Assembly (NCBI RefSeq): GCF_017654315.1
Contig: NZ_CP072203.1
Coordinates: 3,968,001 to 4,032,000 of the forward strand
Length of the DNA: 64,000 nt
Origin: Gordonia polyisoprenivorans
GTDB taxonomy: Bacteria; Actinomycetota; Actinomycetes; Mycobacteriales; Mycobacteriaceae
Direction: 5' to 3'
Part shown: positions 16,032-23,219 of the stretch, in pieces
Layout: each line of letters starts with the position of its first letter
How positions within the stretch are numbered: position 1 is the stretch's first letter
Position numbers and translations under genes: made by a program
The notes under the pieces: model-generated
Database searches by the model: none
The model's input: only the letters and a program-made list of their open reading frames with translations
Told to the model about the DNA's origin: nothing

Positions 16032-16189
16032 ACCCATGCACCCATGCTGGGCATAGGTAGCGCCCACCACCCCGGCCCGGCACCCGTGCCACCCCACCAC
16101 CCATGCGCCCCCTACGGGGGCTGGCATGGGTGGGTTGGGGTGTGGCCCTGCACCCATGCGGCATGGGTCCAGCATGGGTCGGCATGGGT
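16032..16189. other. Iteron-like repeat cluster, candidate replication origin
   Basis: The 8-mer ACCCATGC occurs at 16032, 16040, 16099 and 16152, and its complement GCATGGGT at 16124, 16161, 16172 and 16182. Degenerate copies lie at 16051 and 16082. A perfect hairpin GCCCCC-TAC-GGGGGC (16107-16121) sits in the middle. The cluster lies between the small basic gene and the 3' end of the Rep gene (24 bp away). Clustered short repeats beside a replication gene are typical of iteron origins; the function is inferred. In the remaining part of the gap (15759-16031) I see no gene. Confidence 0.65.
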
Positions 16190-16213
16190 ATGGTTTTCGG
16201 GCCTCTCGACGCG

Positions 16214-18556
16214 TCATCTCTCCCCATCCTCGACTGTCTCAACAAAGCCTTTCGGGCGAGTTCGGCCACGGCGAATCTTGTCGGGCTTGCCTGCAGAGCC
16301 GGGCTCAAGGACCAGATAGCCCCGAGCCACACACCGGTCGATCGCCTTGATCGTGTTCGCGTGCCCGATCCCGGTGTCGGCCTCTTTCAGCTTCTGCTTC
16401 GACACCCATGCGTCAGCACTGTCCTTGCCTGCGAGCATCTTCCAGGCGGCGCAAGCGATCTTCAGATCGTCGTGGACTTGCCGGTCGGCCACCTTGCCGC
16501 CGCTGTTCTCATCTACTCGCAGCGTTCGGGTGGCACGGTCGTAGGTCAGGTTCAGCCGGTCCACCACGTCGATACGTCCCACTCCCGACAGATAGCGTCG
16601 GTCGTCGGGCGGGAAGTCGCCCGGTTTGCCGCCATGCTCGTAGGACAAGATCACTTCGGGATCACCCTCGATGGCCGACGATCCACGCGCCCGTGCCCTC
16701 ATCCCTTCCACGCCATGACCGGCGTGATGGATAACGAACGCCGCACGACATCCGGCCTCTTTCATAATCTCTCGCAGCGCCGCCCAAAACGGATTGACGT
16801 CCTCGGCCTTGTCCTCGTTTCCGCGAATGATCTTTGAGAACGGGTCAAGAACCCAGAACTTCACGTCGTTGTCGCGCAGCCAAGTGATCGCCCACTCTCG
16901 CCACACGGGGACTTCGATATCGACGTGATCGCCTACGCAGTGATAGAAGTGCACCCGCGCGGCGTCAGCCTCATCGTCGAATACGCCGTGCTCGCGGCAC
17001 CAATGCTCATAGGTCGCGGTGGACACCTCCGCGTTCCAAATGCCGACGTTGCCGGTGTCGAGGTGTGTAGTCAGTTTCCCGAAGAGTGGCTGGCCCGAGA
17101 CGACAGCTTTCACGATATTCACGCCGACGGTGGACTTACCGGTCTTGTTCTGCGCAGACAGCAACGTCACGCCCTCGCCAATCACCAACCCTTCGACCAA
17201 GTGCGGCGGCTCCACAGCCGGATCGTTGATCGCCGTCAGCCCACTACGAGTAATCGGCGCTCGCCACTCCCGGACCGCTCGGTTCCGGCGGGCGATCTCC
17301 TGGGCCTCCATTCGCATCTCGGCCTCGACCGCCAGCTGCGCGACACGATGCTCGCGGGTGTCGGCCTCCGACCGCAACGGATCGGCGAAACCCTTCTTCA
17401 CCAGATCGCTTGCCGCAGCTTCCATGTCACCGTCGAAGTTCAGCTGCGCGTACGCACCGAACTTGCTGTACGTCTCGTCATCGCCGGTCTCGAACACCGT
17501 GGACGACGAGAACACGTACAGCAGGCCACTACCGTCGAAGTTGGTGGTCGCGCTCGTCCCTGAAGCCTTACCGGGGCGTGTCCACCGATCGCTCTCAGCG
17601 GTGCTGTGATCGCGCCGCCACCCATGCGGACACAGAATCTCGTCCCAGGTAGTCACCGCCGCCCACGCATCACCCGGACGCGCACCTGGCACGCCCTGTC
17701 CAACACGAGAGCTCAGCTCGGACCGACGCTCGCTCTTCGCAGCTTTCGGAACCCGCTGATCCTGCAGACGCGCCATCGAAAACATCGTGTCTCGCAGGTC
17801 GGCCGACACCTCATGCAACCGGTCAGGAGCCGGCGACAACAGACCACCGACGTAACCGCCGCCGCGACGCCGCTCAGCCAGCGCACGATCTAACAACACC
17901 ACGCCCTTATCGGGATCGAGCCGCCAATTCCGCAGAGGCTCGGCCACCAAGTACTCCGGCAGACTGGATCGCTCGTAAGGGCGACCGGTGGCGTGAACAG
18001 CAGGATCACCACCGGCCACCACCGCAAACCCGCCCACCCCGCGCGTCTCAATCAGCACCATCGAGGTTTTGGCCGCGCCATGCTCAAAGCCTTTGAACAC
18101 CGCGCTGTCCTCGTTGGACTTATCGACGCAGGCCAACCGGGTATTTCTCCCCGGCTCGGGGGTCCGGTAGATCAGATGCCATCCACCGCCACCGCTGCGA
18201 GCCAAATAACCGTCGCAAATCTTGCGGAGGTCGTCGGCATGTCCTTCGGCCACCATGTCGCGGACCCACCGCACGAACACCGGCTCGGTCTCAAACTCCA
18301 ACAGCTCAATCCCACCGACACCGGTAACAATCCCCAGCCCGCGATGCAGGCCGAACCACGTCTCGATCTGCGCCTCGCTGGGTTGTTCGGATTGATACCG
18401 CTTCCATTCCGTCGCGGGAGCCTTGCTGCCATCAACCCGCATAGGAATCGGGGCGGAACCGAGTTCTCGCCAACGCTGCGCTGTCGCCTTAATTCGGTTC
18501 TGGCCCTGCCTATTACGGTCTAGCTTCGGATTGTGGGCAGGAGTATCGTTGCTCAC
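16214..18556 (-). CDS. Bifunctional primase-polymerase / RepA-like helicase of the element
   Basis: 780 residues from the GTG at 18556 (AAAGG site 7 nt upstream). Residues ~20-210 resemble a bifunctional primase/polymerase domain: GLGIVTGVGGIELLEFE carries acidic residues of the metal site and SGGGGWHLIYR is the conserved His-containing strand. Residues ~295-395 (WDEILCPHGW...) look like the linker found in such proteins. Residues ~450-650 are a RecA-like ATPase with Walker A AQNKTGKST (467-475) and Walker B VKFWVLDP. The C-terminus has a winged-helix-like region (WVSKQKLKEADTGIGHANTIKAI). It would unwind and prime the element's origin, probably the adjacent repeats. Confidence 0.85.
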   Translation of the reverse strand: MSNDTPAHNPKLDRNRQGQNRIKATAQRWRELGSAPIPMRVDGSKAPATEWKRYQSEQPSEAQIETWFGLHRGLGIVTGVGGIELLEFETEPVFVRWVRDMVAEGHADDLRKICDGYLARSGGGGWHLIYRTPEPGRNTRLACVDKSNEDSAVFKGFEHGAAKTSMVLIETRGVGGFAVVAGGDPAVHATGRPYERSSLPEYLVAEPLRNWRLDPDKGVVLLDRALAERRRGGGYVGGLLSPAPDRLHEVSADLRDTMFSMARLQDQRVPKAAKSERRSELSSRVGQGVPGARPGDAWAAVTTWDEILCPHGWRRDHSTAESDRWTRPGKASGTSATTNFDGSGLLYVFSSSTVFETGDDETYSKFGAYAQLNFDGDMEAAASDLVKKGFADPLRSEADTREHRVAQLAVEAEMRMEAQEIARRNRAVREWRAPITRSGLTAINDPAVEPPHLVEGLVIGEGVTLLSAQNKTGKSTVGVNIVKAVVSGQPLFGKLTTHLDTGNVGIWNAEVSTATYEHWCREHGVFDDEADAARVHFYHCVGDHVDIEVPVWREWAITWLRDNDVKFWVLDPFSKIIRGNEDKAEDVNPFWAALREIMKEAGCRAAFVIHHAGHGVEGMRARARGSSAIEGDPEVILSYEHGGKPGDFPPDDRRYLSGVGRIDVVDRLNLTYDRATRTLRVDENSGGKVADRQVHDDLKIACAAWKMLAGKDSADAWVSKQKLKEADTGIGHANTIKAIDRCVARGYLVLEPGSAGKPDKIRRGRTRPKGFVETVEDGER

Positions 18557-18675
18557 GTCTGGCCTTTCAGATGTGTGTAGAGGTGCGGAGACCGCCGACC
18601 GTCCTGCCCAACAAGACCGGTCGGCTATCGCCGCGTCAGAGTTAGACTCCGTTGCGCCACAACGGAGGTAAGCTG

Positions 18676-19068
18676 TTAGTGATCGGTAGCGCTGGTCACA
18701 GGAGAAGTCCCCGCTCTCCACGAGGCCCGCTCTTCGCCCAGCGTTGAGCGGGCCTCACCCGTTGAGAAGCCCTGCGGGGTGCCGCTACGGCCTACCGCCA
18801 CCGCCAGCCCGCCACGCGACCTGTCAGACGCCGGGGACAGCCGTCGCAAGGGCCGCACTACCGGCGCGGGCACGCCGCACACGACCTCGTCAACGATCTC
18901 GAACGCCTCCACCAGACGGACGCCGCGCCTCCGGGACACCAGCCACTCCCGACCCCGCTCGTCTACCGCGATCCTCACGCCCCACCGCCACACGATCTTC
19001 TTCACGAAGCCCAACAGAAGGTCCGGATTCTTCGGACACGCCGCCCCCGCCACGATCGCCGTCTTCAT
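18676..19068 (-). CDS. Hypothetical protein of the element
   Basis: 130 residues from the ATG at 19068, which overlaps the upstream stop (TGATG) and has a GGAGG site. Residues 1-60 (KTAIVAGAACPKNPDLLLGFVKKIVWRWGVRIAVDERGREWLVSRR, here joined across segments) look protein-like. The last ~60 residues are Arg/Ser/Gly-rich and could be weakly constrained. It is not recognised. It is part of the leftward operon leading to Rep, which starts 119 bp further on. Confidence 0.5.
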   Translation of the reverse strand: MKTAIVAGAACPKNPDLLLGFVKKIVWRWGVRIAVDERGREWLVSRRRGVRLVEAFEIVDEVVCGVPAPVVRPLRRLSPASDRSRGGLAVAVGRSGTPQGFSTGEARSTLGEERASWRAGTSPVTSATDH

Positions 19069-19766
19069 CACAGCCTCCGCTCATCAGGGAATCCGGCCAG
19101 AAACAGCCAGTCGTCCCAGCCACGGAGCCACGTCAGGCCGACGGGCATGTCGTTGCGGAACCGCGACTCGCAGCGGTCGCAGCACGCCATGATCCTGGTG
19201 ACGCCACCGCAGCCGAGCAACAGATAGGTGTCCAGGCGGACCTTTGACTTTGTGTCACAGAAGAAGCAGTCGTGAACGTAGAGAGCACGGCACACGAGTT
19301 CGGCCACTCGCTTCGGCGTCCAGTACGCGCTAACCAGAAACTCCAGGTTCCCGGCGTCCTTCACGCCGTAGACGACCACCGTCTCAATGGGACTGCCGCC
19401 GTACGCCGCAATGTCCGCAGCCTCGTCGTGTTCGTACTCGCAACGCAGAAACTCCGTGACGCCACCGCTCTCTCGTTTGGCCTGCTCCACCGACAGCCGC
19501 CGCAACTCGGTCTCGGATCGGCGGCGCAGAGGCAGGATTCTCCGCCCGCAGTTTGCCAAGGTGTACGAAGCCACCGGACCACGAGCCGGAACCACCGGCA
19601 TCTGCTGCGCCCGAATCATCGCCTGAGCGGTCGGCAGGTAGTTCGCCGCCTCCGGCGAGAACCAGACCTCCGGGTCGTGCGCGTTGCGGGGGTGGTTCAC
19701 GCGGTCTACAGCGTCGGCAATCGGGTCGGCACCCGGTTCAAACTCTCCGAAGGCAGGAAATCTCAC
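19068..19766 (-). CDS. Hypothetical protein with Cys-pair (zinc-ribbon-like) C-terminus
   Basis: 232 residues from a GTG that overlaps the upstream TGA (GTGA), with a GGAGG site. The C-terminal ~70 residues carry two CxxC pairs, CFFC and CDRC about 35 residues apart, with an extra CC just before the second, suggesting a zinc ribbon. The rest (DPEVWFSPEAANYLPTAQA..., GNLEFLVSAYWTPKRVAELV) is not recognised. It is co-transcribed with the excisionase-like gene and with Rep. A nucleic-acid-binding role is possible. Confidence 0.65.
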   Translation of the reverse strand: MRFPAFGEFEPGADPIADAVDRVNHPRNAHDPEVWFSPEAANYLPTAQAMIRAQQMPVVPARGPVASYTLANCGRRILPLRRRSETELRRLSVEQAKRESGGVTEFLRCEYEHDEAADIAAYGGSPIETVVVYGVKDAGNLEFLVSAYWTPKRVAELVCRALYVHDCFFCDTKSKVRLDTYLLLGCGGVTRIMACCDRCESRFRNDMPVGLTWLRGWDDWLFLAGFPDERRL

Positions 19767-20071
19767 TGGTCCTCCCCGGCGACAGGCCGAGCCAGCGACT
19801 CGATGAAGCGGACCACGCCCGCCGGACTGTAGGCGTTCTTGGCCGATAGCTTGAACACCTGGATACGACGCGCTTCGGTAGCCCGCCTGACGAGGCTCCG
19901 TGTTAGGTCGACGCCCAACTCTTCACGGGCAAAACGGATTACAGCTTCCACGCCGACAAGCATCGGTTGTTCGGACCACACCCGATTCGCGGGCTGCCGA
20001 TACGGGTCTCGGGGCGGTTGCTGAGGAGCGCCTGCCGGTCGGGCCGGGGCGACTCGTGCTGCTTGGGACAT
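19763..20071 (-). CDS. Excisionase-like winged helix-turn-helix protein
   Basis: 102 residues. After a Pro-rich N-terminus, residues ~38-95 read AVIRFAREELGVDLTRSLVRRA and RIQVFKLSAKNAYSPAGVVRFIESL, the pattern of MerR-like excisionase/AlpA wHTH domains (helix, wing, then YSxxxVxxFI helix). An AAAGG site precedes the ATG. It is the first gene of the leftward replication operon. It could be the recombination directionality factor or an activator of replication; both are inferred. Confidence 0.6.
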   Translation of the reverse strand: MSQAARVAPARPAGAPQQPPRDPYRQPANRVWSEQPMLVGVEAVIRFAREELGVDLTRSLVRRATEARRIQVFKLSAKNAYSPAGVVRFIESLARPVAGEDQ

Positions 20072-20494
20072 GATTGAGCCTTTCAGGATCTGACGAGGGC
20101 TCTGCTCGGTTGGTGAGGCGGCTATCGCTTGCCGCCGTACGTCACGTGCGCAGATATCTCTGGGTCAAATCCGGAGCCAATCTGTCCAAGTAGTCGTCCT
20201 GTCGTGCTCCGCCTAAAGCGGCTGTCCCTGGGACGCCTCAGCTATTCCGGTAAACTACACCGCTTGGCCGGTGCACCACCTACCCTACAGCATTGCGCAC
20301 CTATTGCCAAGCGCAGCGTACCCCATAGTCGTTGGTGCGCAACAGAATCCGAGCGTACAAGGTAGGTTCGGCTCTCATTTGGTCGCTGAGACATTTTCGG
20401 GGCCCGCCCCGCCACTCAGGCACCCCAACGGCGCGGCAAAAAAGTGATGAGAGTGGTTCGCGTGAAGGACGTAGCTCTGCAGATTGCTATTGCG
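20072..20494. promoter_or_regulatory. 423-bp regulatory gap before the replication operon
   Basis: No convincing gene is present. A 9-bp inverted repeat TTGCGCACC (20293-20301) / GGTGCGCAA (20334-20342) with a 32-bp spacer is a candidate operator for the XRE protein. The gap must also hold the leftward promoter for the excisionase-like gene and the 3' end of the lipoprotein transcript. A GC-rich palindrome GGGGCCCGCCCCG near 20399 could end the lipoprotein transcript. Confidence 0.4.
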
Positions 20495-20983
20495 CTACTG
20501 AGTGAGAGTGCCGCCGATCGTCTCCTGAGCAGCCTTGCAGGCGATGTCGCCCGGTCCGCCGCTATCGCCATCCGGGCACTCAACAATCCAGTTTGCGTCA
20601 GAGACGTATGCGGACTTGGTCGGACCCCGACGAATGCTGTTCCCGGCCGTCTTGGTCTGCAGAGCGCTCTGAGCTTGCGCGGGCTCACCGAACGTGAACG
20701 CGTAGACGTAGATACCTCCGCCGTTCTCCGGTCCGGTCTTGCATTTCGCTGCCGACTCAATGAACTCGGTCTGCGCGGGCATGACCTGTTCGTCAGTGCA
20801 TACAAACCCCTTGCCCGTCAGGTCTGCGATCAAGTCCAGGGCGATCGGCCATTCGGCGCTACCGACGGACGGCGCAGCCGCAACCGACGACGAGCCTGCC
20901 GACGGCTGCTGGTCGTCACTGCATCCAGCACTCGCCAGCACCAGGAGTCCAACACCGACGGTGGTAAGTAATGCGCGCTTCAT
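20495..20983 (-). CDS. Small secreted lipoprotein of the element
   Basis: 162 residues with a GGGAGA site before the ATG. The signal peptide MKRALLTTVGVGLLVLASAGC ends in the lipobox LASAGC (split for length). A Ser/Ala-rich linker follows, then a ~115-residue domain with four Cys (VCTDE, AKCKT, VECPD, IACKAA), so probably two disulfides. Similar-looking lipoproteins on prophages often block superinfection at the cell surface; that role is inferred. It faces the XRE gene across a divergent promoter region, as expected for a gene expressed in the integrated state. Confidence 0.8.
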   Translation of the reverse strand: MKRALLTTVGVGLLVLASAGCSDDQQPSAGSSSVAAAPSVGSAEWPIALDLIADLTGKGFVCTDEQVMPAQTEFIESAAKCKTGPENGGGIYVYAFTFGEPAQAQSALQTKTAGNSIRRGPTKSAYVSDANWIVECPDGDSGGPGDIACKAAQETIGGTLTQ

Positions 20984-21092
20984 GGATCTCCCTTTTGTTC
21001 ACTTGGTTGGTTCGACAGATATCTAACACCACCAGCCGATACGATGATTACACTCTGGACGGTTACAGTCGGGACGTATGGAGTAGGGCTCC
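20984..21092. promoter_or_regulatory. Divergent promoter region between the lipoprotein and XRE genes
   Basis: 109 bp, AT-richer than its surroundings, contains both start regions. TACAGT (21065-21070) could be a -10 for the XRE gene. The position is typical of a lysogeny-type control region where the repressor regulates itself. No clear palindrome was found. Confidence 0.35.
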
Positions 21093-21338
21093 GTGCCCGC
21101 CGACGTCAAACCTCCCCACAACGCCACCCTCGCGGCGTTCGGTGAGCGCGTGCGCGCACGTCGGCATGAGCTCGGTTGGAGTCAGGAAGTCGCCGCCGAT
21201 CACATCGGCATTCACTGGACACACCTCGGCCAGGTAGAGCGCGGCCAACGTAGTTCCCGCATCGAGAACGTCTTGAAGATCGCGGCCGGTCTGGATACGA
21301 CGCCAGGGCGCTTGCTGGACGGCCTACCGTCCGAATAG
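21093..21338 (+). CDS. XRE-family helix-turn-helix regulator
   Basis: 81 residues from a GTG with GGAGTAGGG upstream. Almost the whole protein is one Cro/C1-type HTH: FGERVRARRHELGWSQEVAADHIGIHW, then LGQVERGQRSSRIENVLKIAAGL. The length fits a compact repressor. As the only clear XRE regulator in the element it is the best candidate for its master repressor. It lies 54 bp upstream of the RNxxxH gene on the same strand, so an antitoxin-like role is the alternative. Confidence 0.88.
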   Translation: MPADVKPPHNATLAAFGERVRARRHELGWSQEVAADHIGIHWTHLGQVERGQRSSRIENVLKIAAGLDTTPGRLLDGLPSE

Positions 21339-21392
21339 ACGAACCGTCTTATGCCCCCTCGGAGTGTCCGGGGCCGACGCTATCGTCAGGGG

Positions 21393-22346
21393 ATGACCAA
21401 CGATCCAGACGACGACGTTACTGTCGAGGAAGTCTACAAATCTCCGTTCGGTATCGAGATGGAGCGGCGCAAGGCGCACATCGAAGCCTTGCCAGGCGCA
21501 CGATTCAAGGAAGACCTGGAAGCACTGAATCGTGCCTCCTATGTGTTCGGTACTAACGGTCAGGAGCTTGCCGCGCACGTCTGGAGATTCGTTAACTCGC
21601 AGATGAACGTGCAGAATCTCGACGACCAGTACGTGAACGAACTGGTGCGTCTTCTTCACAACTACCTAACGTCTGTCTCATCGCTCATCGACGCGCAACG
21701 CGTCGTCGTGCGGCATTGCTGGCCGGACGAGAAAGACCCCGAAAGGGTTGCTTTCCAAGCAGAATATGACAAACAACGCACGGGCACGTTCGAGACTGAC
21801 GAAGCCGCCTTTGTAACCAAGCTGCGGAACTATTGCACTCACTACGCGATCCCCCTCCCTGGCCTCGGCACGAGTATCAGCCACTCCTGGGGTGGCCCTG
21901 TAATTCAGGTGAATACGCTCCAACTTGATCGGGATAGACTCCTTCGATGGAGCGGATGGGGAGGATCCGCAAAGAGCTATCTCGGAGCCCAGCCTGACAA
22001 GTTCGACCTCGCCCCGATCATCGAGCGCTATATGGCCGCAACTCGTACGTTCTACGAGTGGTTCTGGAACGAGGTAAACGAACGCAACCGCTCAATCCGC
22101 GACGAGTTGCAAGAGAAAGCAAAAGAGCTGTTCCTCTGGCATCAAGAATGCAATTACATGCCCGATTGGTTCCACGAGGGTCGGGAATCTGGCCCACCAG
22201 GCTGGAGTGCCGCCCGAGACCTCGCGCATCTACGAGCTGAGCGTTTCGCCTACGGAACTCGCGGGTACGTCGCGCATATCGTGACGCGGGATGGTGTGAT
22301 CGAAATGCGAGAGGACCCCTGGTGGCCATTCCCGGATCGCGTGTAG
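21393..22346 (+). CDS. HEPN-like (RNxxxH) hypothetical protein
   Basis: 317 residues from the ATG at 21393. Two helices, VNELVRLLHNYLTSVSSLID (81-100) and AAFVTKLRNYCTHYAI (138-153), frame R145-N146-x3-H150, an exact RNxxxH motif as in HEPN ribonucleases. Residues ~190-260 are a long helical region (YMAATRTFYEWFWNEVNERN). The C-terminal third is not recognised. Codon use and AT content are atypical of the chromosome. A toxin or abortive-infection RNase is a reasonable hypothesis, but a short motif can occur by chance. Confidence 0.65.
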   Translation: MTNDPDDDVTVEEVYKSPFGIEMERRKAHIEALPGARFKEDLEALNRASYVFGTNGQELAAHVWRFVNSQMNVQNLDDQYVNELVRLLHNYLTSVSSLIDAQRVVVRHCWPDEKDPERVAFQAEYDKQRTGTFETDEAAFVTKLRNYCTHYAIPLPGLGTSISHSWGGPVIQVNTLQLDRDRLLRWSGWGGSAKSYLGAQPDKFDLAPIIERYMAATRTFYEWFWNEVNERNRSIRDELQEKAKELFLWHQECNYMPDWFHEGRESGPPGWSAARDLAHLRAERFAYGTRGYVAHIVTRDGVIEMREDPWWPFPDRV

Positions 22347-22649
22347 CGAGCGAGAACCCCGCCTCGCCGGTCCAGGACAGGTCGGTGAGGCGGGGTCTCG
22401 TGAGGACGCCCCCGGCTTGGGGTTCGGGGACGTCCTCGGCACGGGCGGGACAAGTCGACCGCGGTGCCAGGAGACGGACAAGTCGACGTCTCCTTCTAGC
22501 GAGAGAACCGAGGCTCCCGCTAGTTCTCGGCGGGTTGGGCGTTCAACCCGCCCGCTTGGTGGCCGCGCTGCGGCCCGTCTGGGGCGGCTGAGCTCTCGGT
22601 AGGCCGCTCTGCGGGGTGCGCCGGGTGCCCGTGGGTAGGTAGCGGCACC
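22347..22649. other. Hairpin-dense gap between convergent transcripts, with 12-bp direct repeats
   Basis: No gene is seen. Inverted repeats: ACCCCGCCTC/GAGGCGGGGT (22356-22365 / 22387-22396); GAGGACG/CGTCCTC (22402-22408 / 22431-22437) with inner CCCCG/CGGGG; GGAGAC/GTCTCC (22470-22475 / 22488-22493); GAGAAC/GTTCTC (22503-22508 / 22523-22528); GGCGGGTT/AACCCGCC (22529-22536 / 22545-22552). A 12-bp direct repeat GGACAAGTCGAC lies at 22448 and 22476. The first two hairpins can terminate the RNxxxH and capsid transcripts. The rest may be a protein-binding or packaging site. Confidence 0.6.
22351..22400. terminator. Strong bidirectional terminator-like hairpin
   Basis: CGAG-A-ACCCCGCCTC pairs with GAGGCGGGGT-CTCG around a 21-nt loop, starting 5 bp after the RNxxxH stop codon. 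It is the strongest of the stacked hairpins in this gap. Confidence 0.6.
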
Positions 22650-23012
22650 TCAACGCTTCAACCGGGTTCCGGCCGGCGATCGGTACCGAATTTTCATGGT
22701 GCCGAGGAGCTTGCCGACCTTGTAGCCAGCTGTGGTGGTGGCGGCGACATAGGCCGCCGACGCTGGAATGGTGTGCGGCACCGCTCGCGGTGCTGGAGCC
22801 AGAAACCCGACAGCCGCGCCCGCGAGAGCAGCCCGACGAACCGTGCGCTTGCGGCGCGCCTTGGCCGACCGGTGAGCCGCCGCGATCTCGGTGACGCCGT
22901 CTTCCGCGCGTCGTAGCGCGGCCTCGGCCTCGTCCAGCGCACTCAGCACCCGCTTACCGGGGGTCGCAGCGAAGCGGCCCCGGCTGTCGCGGATGTAGTT
23001 GCGCGCCTTCAT
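22650..23012 (-). CDS. Hypothetical protein, third gene of the capsid operon
   Basis: 120 residues from an ATG overlapping the upstream TGA (ATGA). It starts MKARNYIRDSRGRFA, a basic DxRGRFA-type sequence frequently seen in phage head proteins, then a helical segment (LDEAEAALRRAEDGVTEIAAAH), a basic stretch and an Ala/Val-rich, possibly membrane-associated region (~60-100). The end is basic. No family is assigned. Its place behind the capsid gene suggests an assembly or DNA-binding role. Confidence 0.6.
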   Translation of the reverse strand: MKARNYIRDSRGRFAATPGKRVLSALDEAEAALRRAEDGVTEIAAAHRSAKARRKRTVRRAALAGAAVGFLAPAPRAVPHTIPASAAYVAATTTAGYKVGKLLGTMKIRYRSPAGTRLKR

Positions 23013-23212
23013 GACGAACTCGGACGATTGCGCAACGCTCGGCGCTGTGTCAGTTCATCGGACATTGCTGCAATCGCCTCGGCGGTCTCCGCATTGACCT
23101 TGGGAGCCTTGCTCTGATAGCGACCGCCCTCGCTCGGCGGCGCGTCTTCGAGGCCCGGCGGGGTTAAACCGTCCCAGGAGAACTCGGAGGGAAACTCGGA
23201 TTTGGCCGACAT
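23009..23212 (-). CDS. Small hypothetical protein after the capsid gene
   Basis: 67 residues, starting 7 bp after the capsid stop and ending in an ATGA overlap with the next gene. It is hydrophilic, with a Pro/Glu-rich N-terminal half and a helix (NAETAEAIAAMSDELTQRR). The size and position are compatible with a small scaffold, decoration or head-accessory protein. No family was recognised. Confidence 0.6.
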   Translation of the reverse strand: MSAKSEFPSEFSWDGLTPPGLEDAPPSEGGRYQSKAPKVNAETAEAIAAMSDELTQRRALRNRPSSS

Positions 23213-23219
23213 GTCGGCG

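Noticed and set aside
16032..16189. CRISPR-like array
   Set aside because: The repeat is only 8 bp, occurs in both orientations and has irregular spacing; there are no cas genes.
20129..20365. 78-residue plus-strand frame in the 423-bp gap of the element
   Set aside because: No ribosome site, no family pattern and poor codon composition; the gap is better explained as regulatory.
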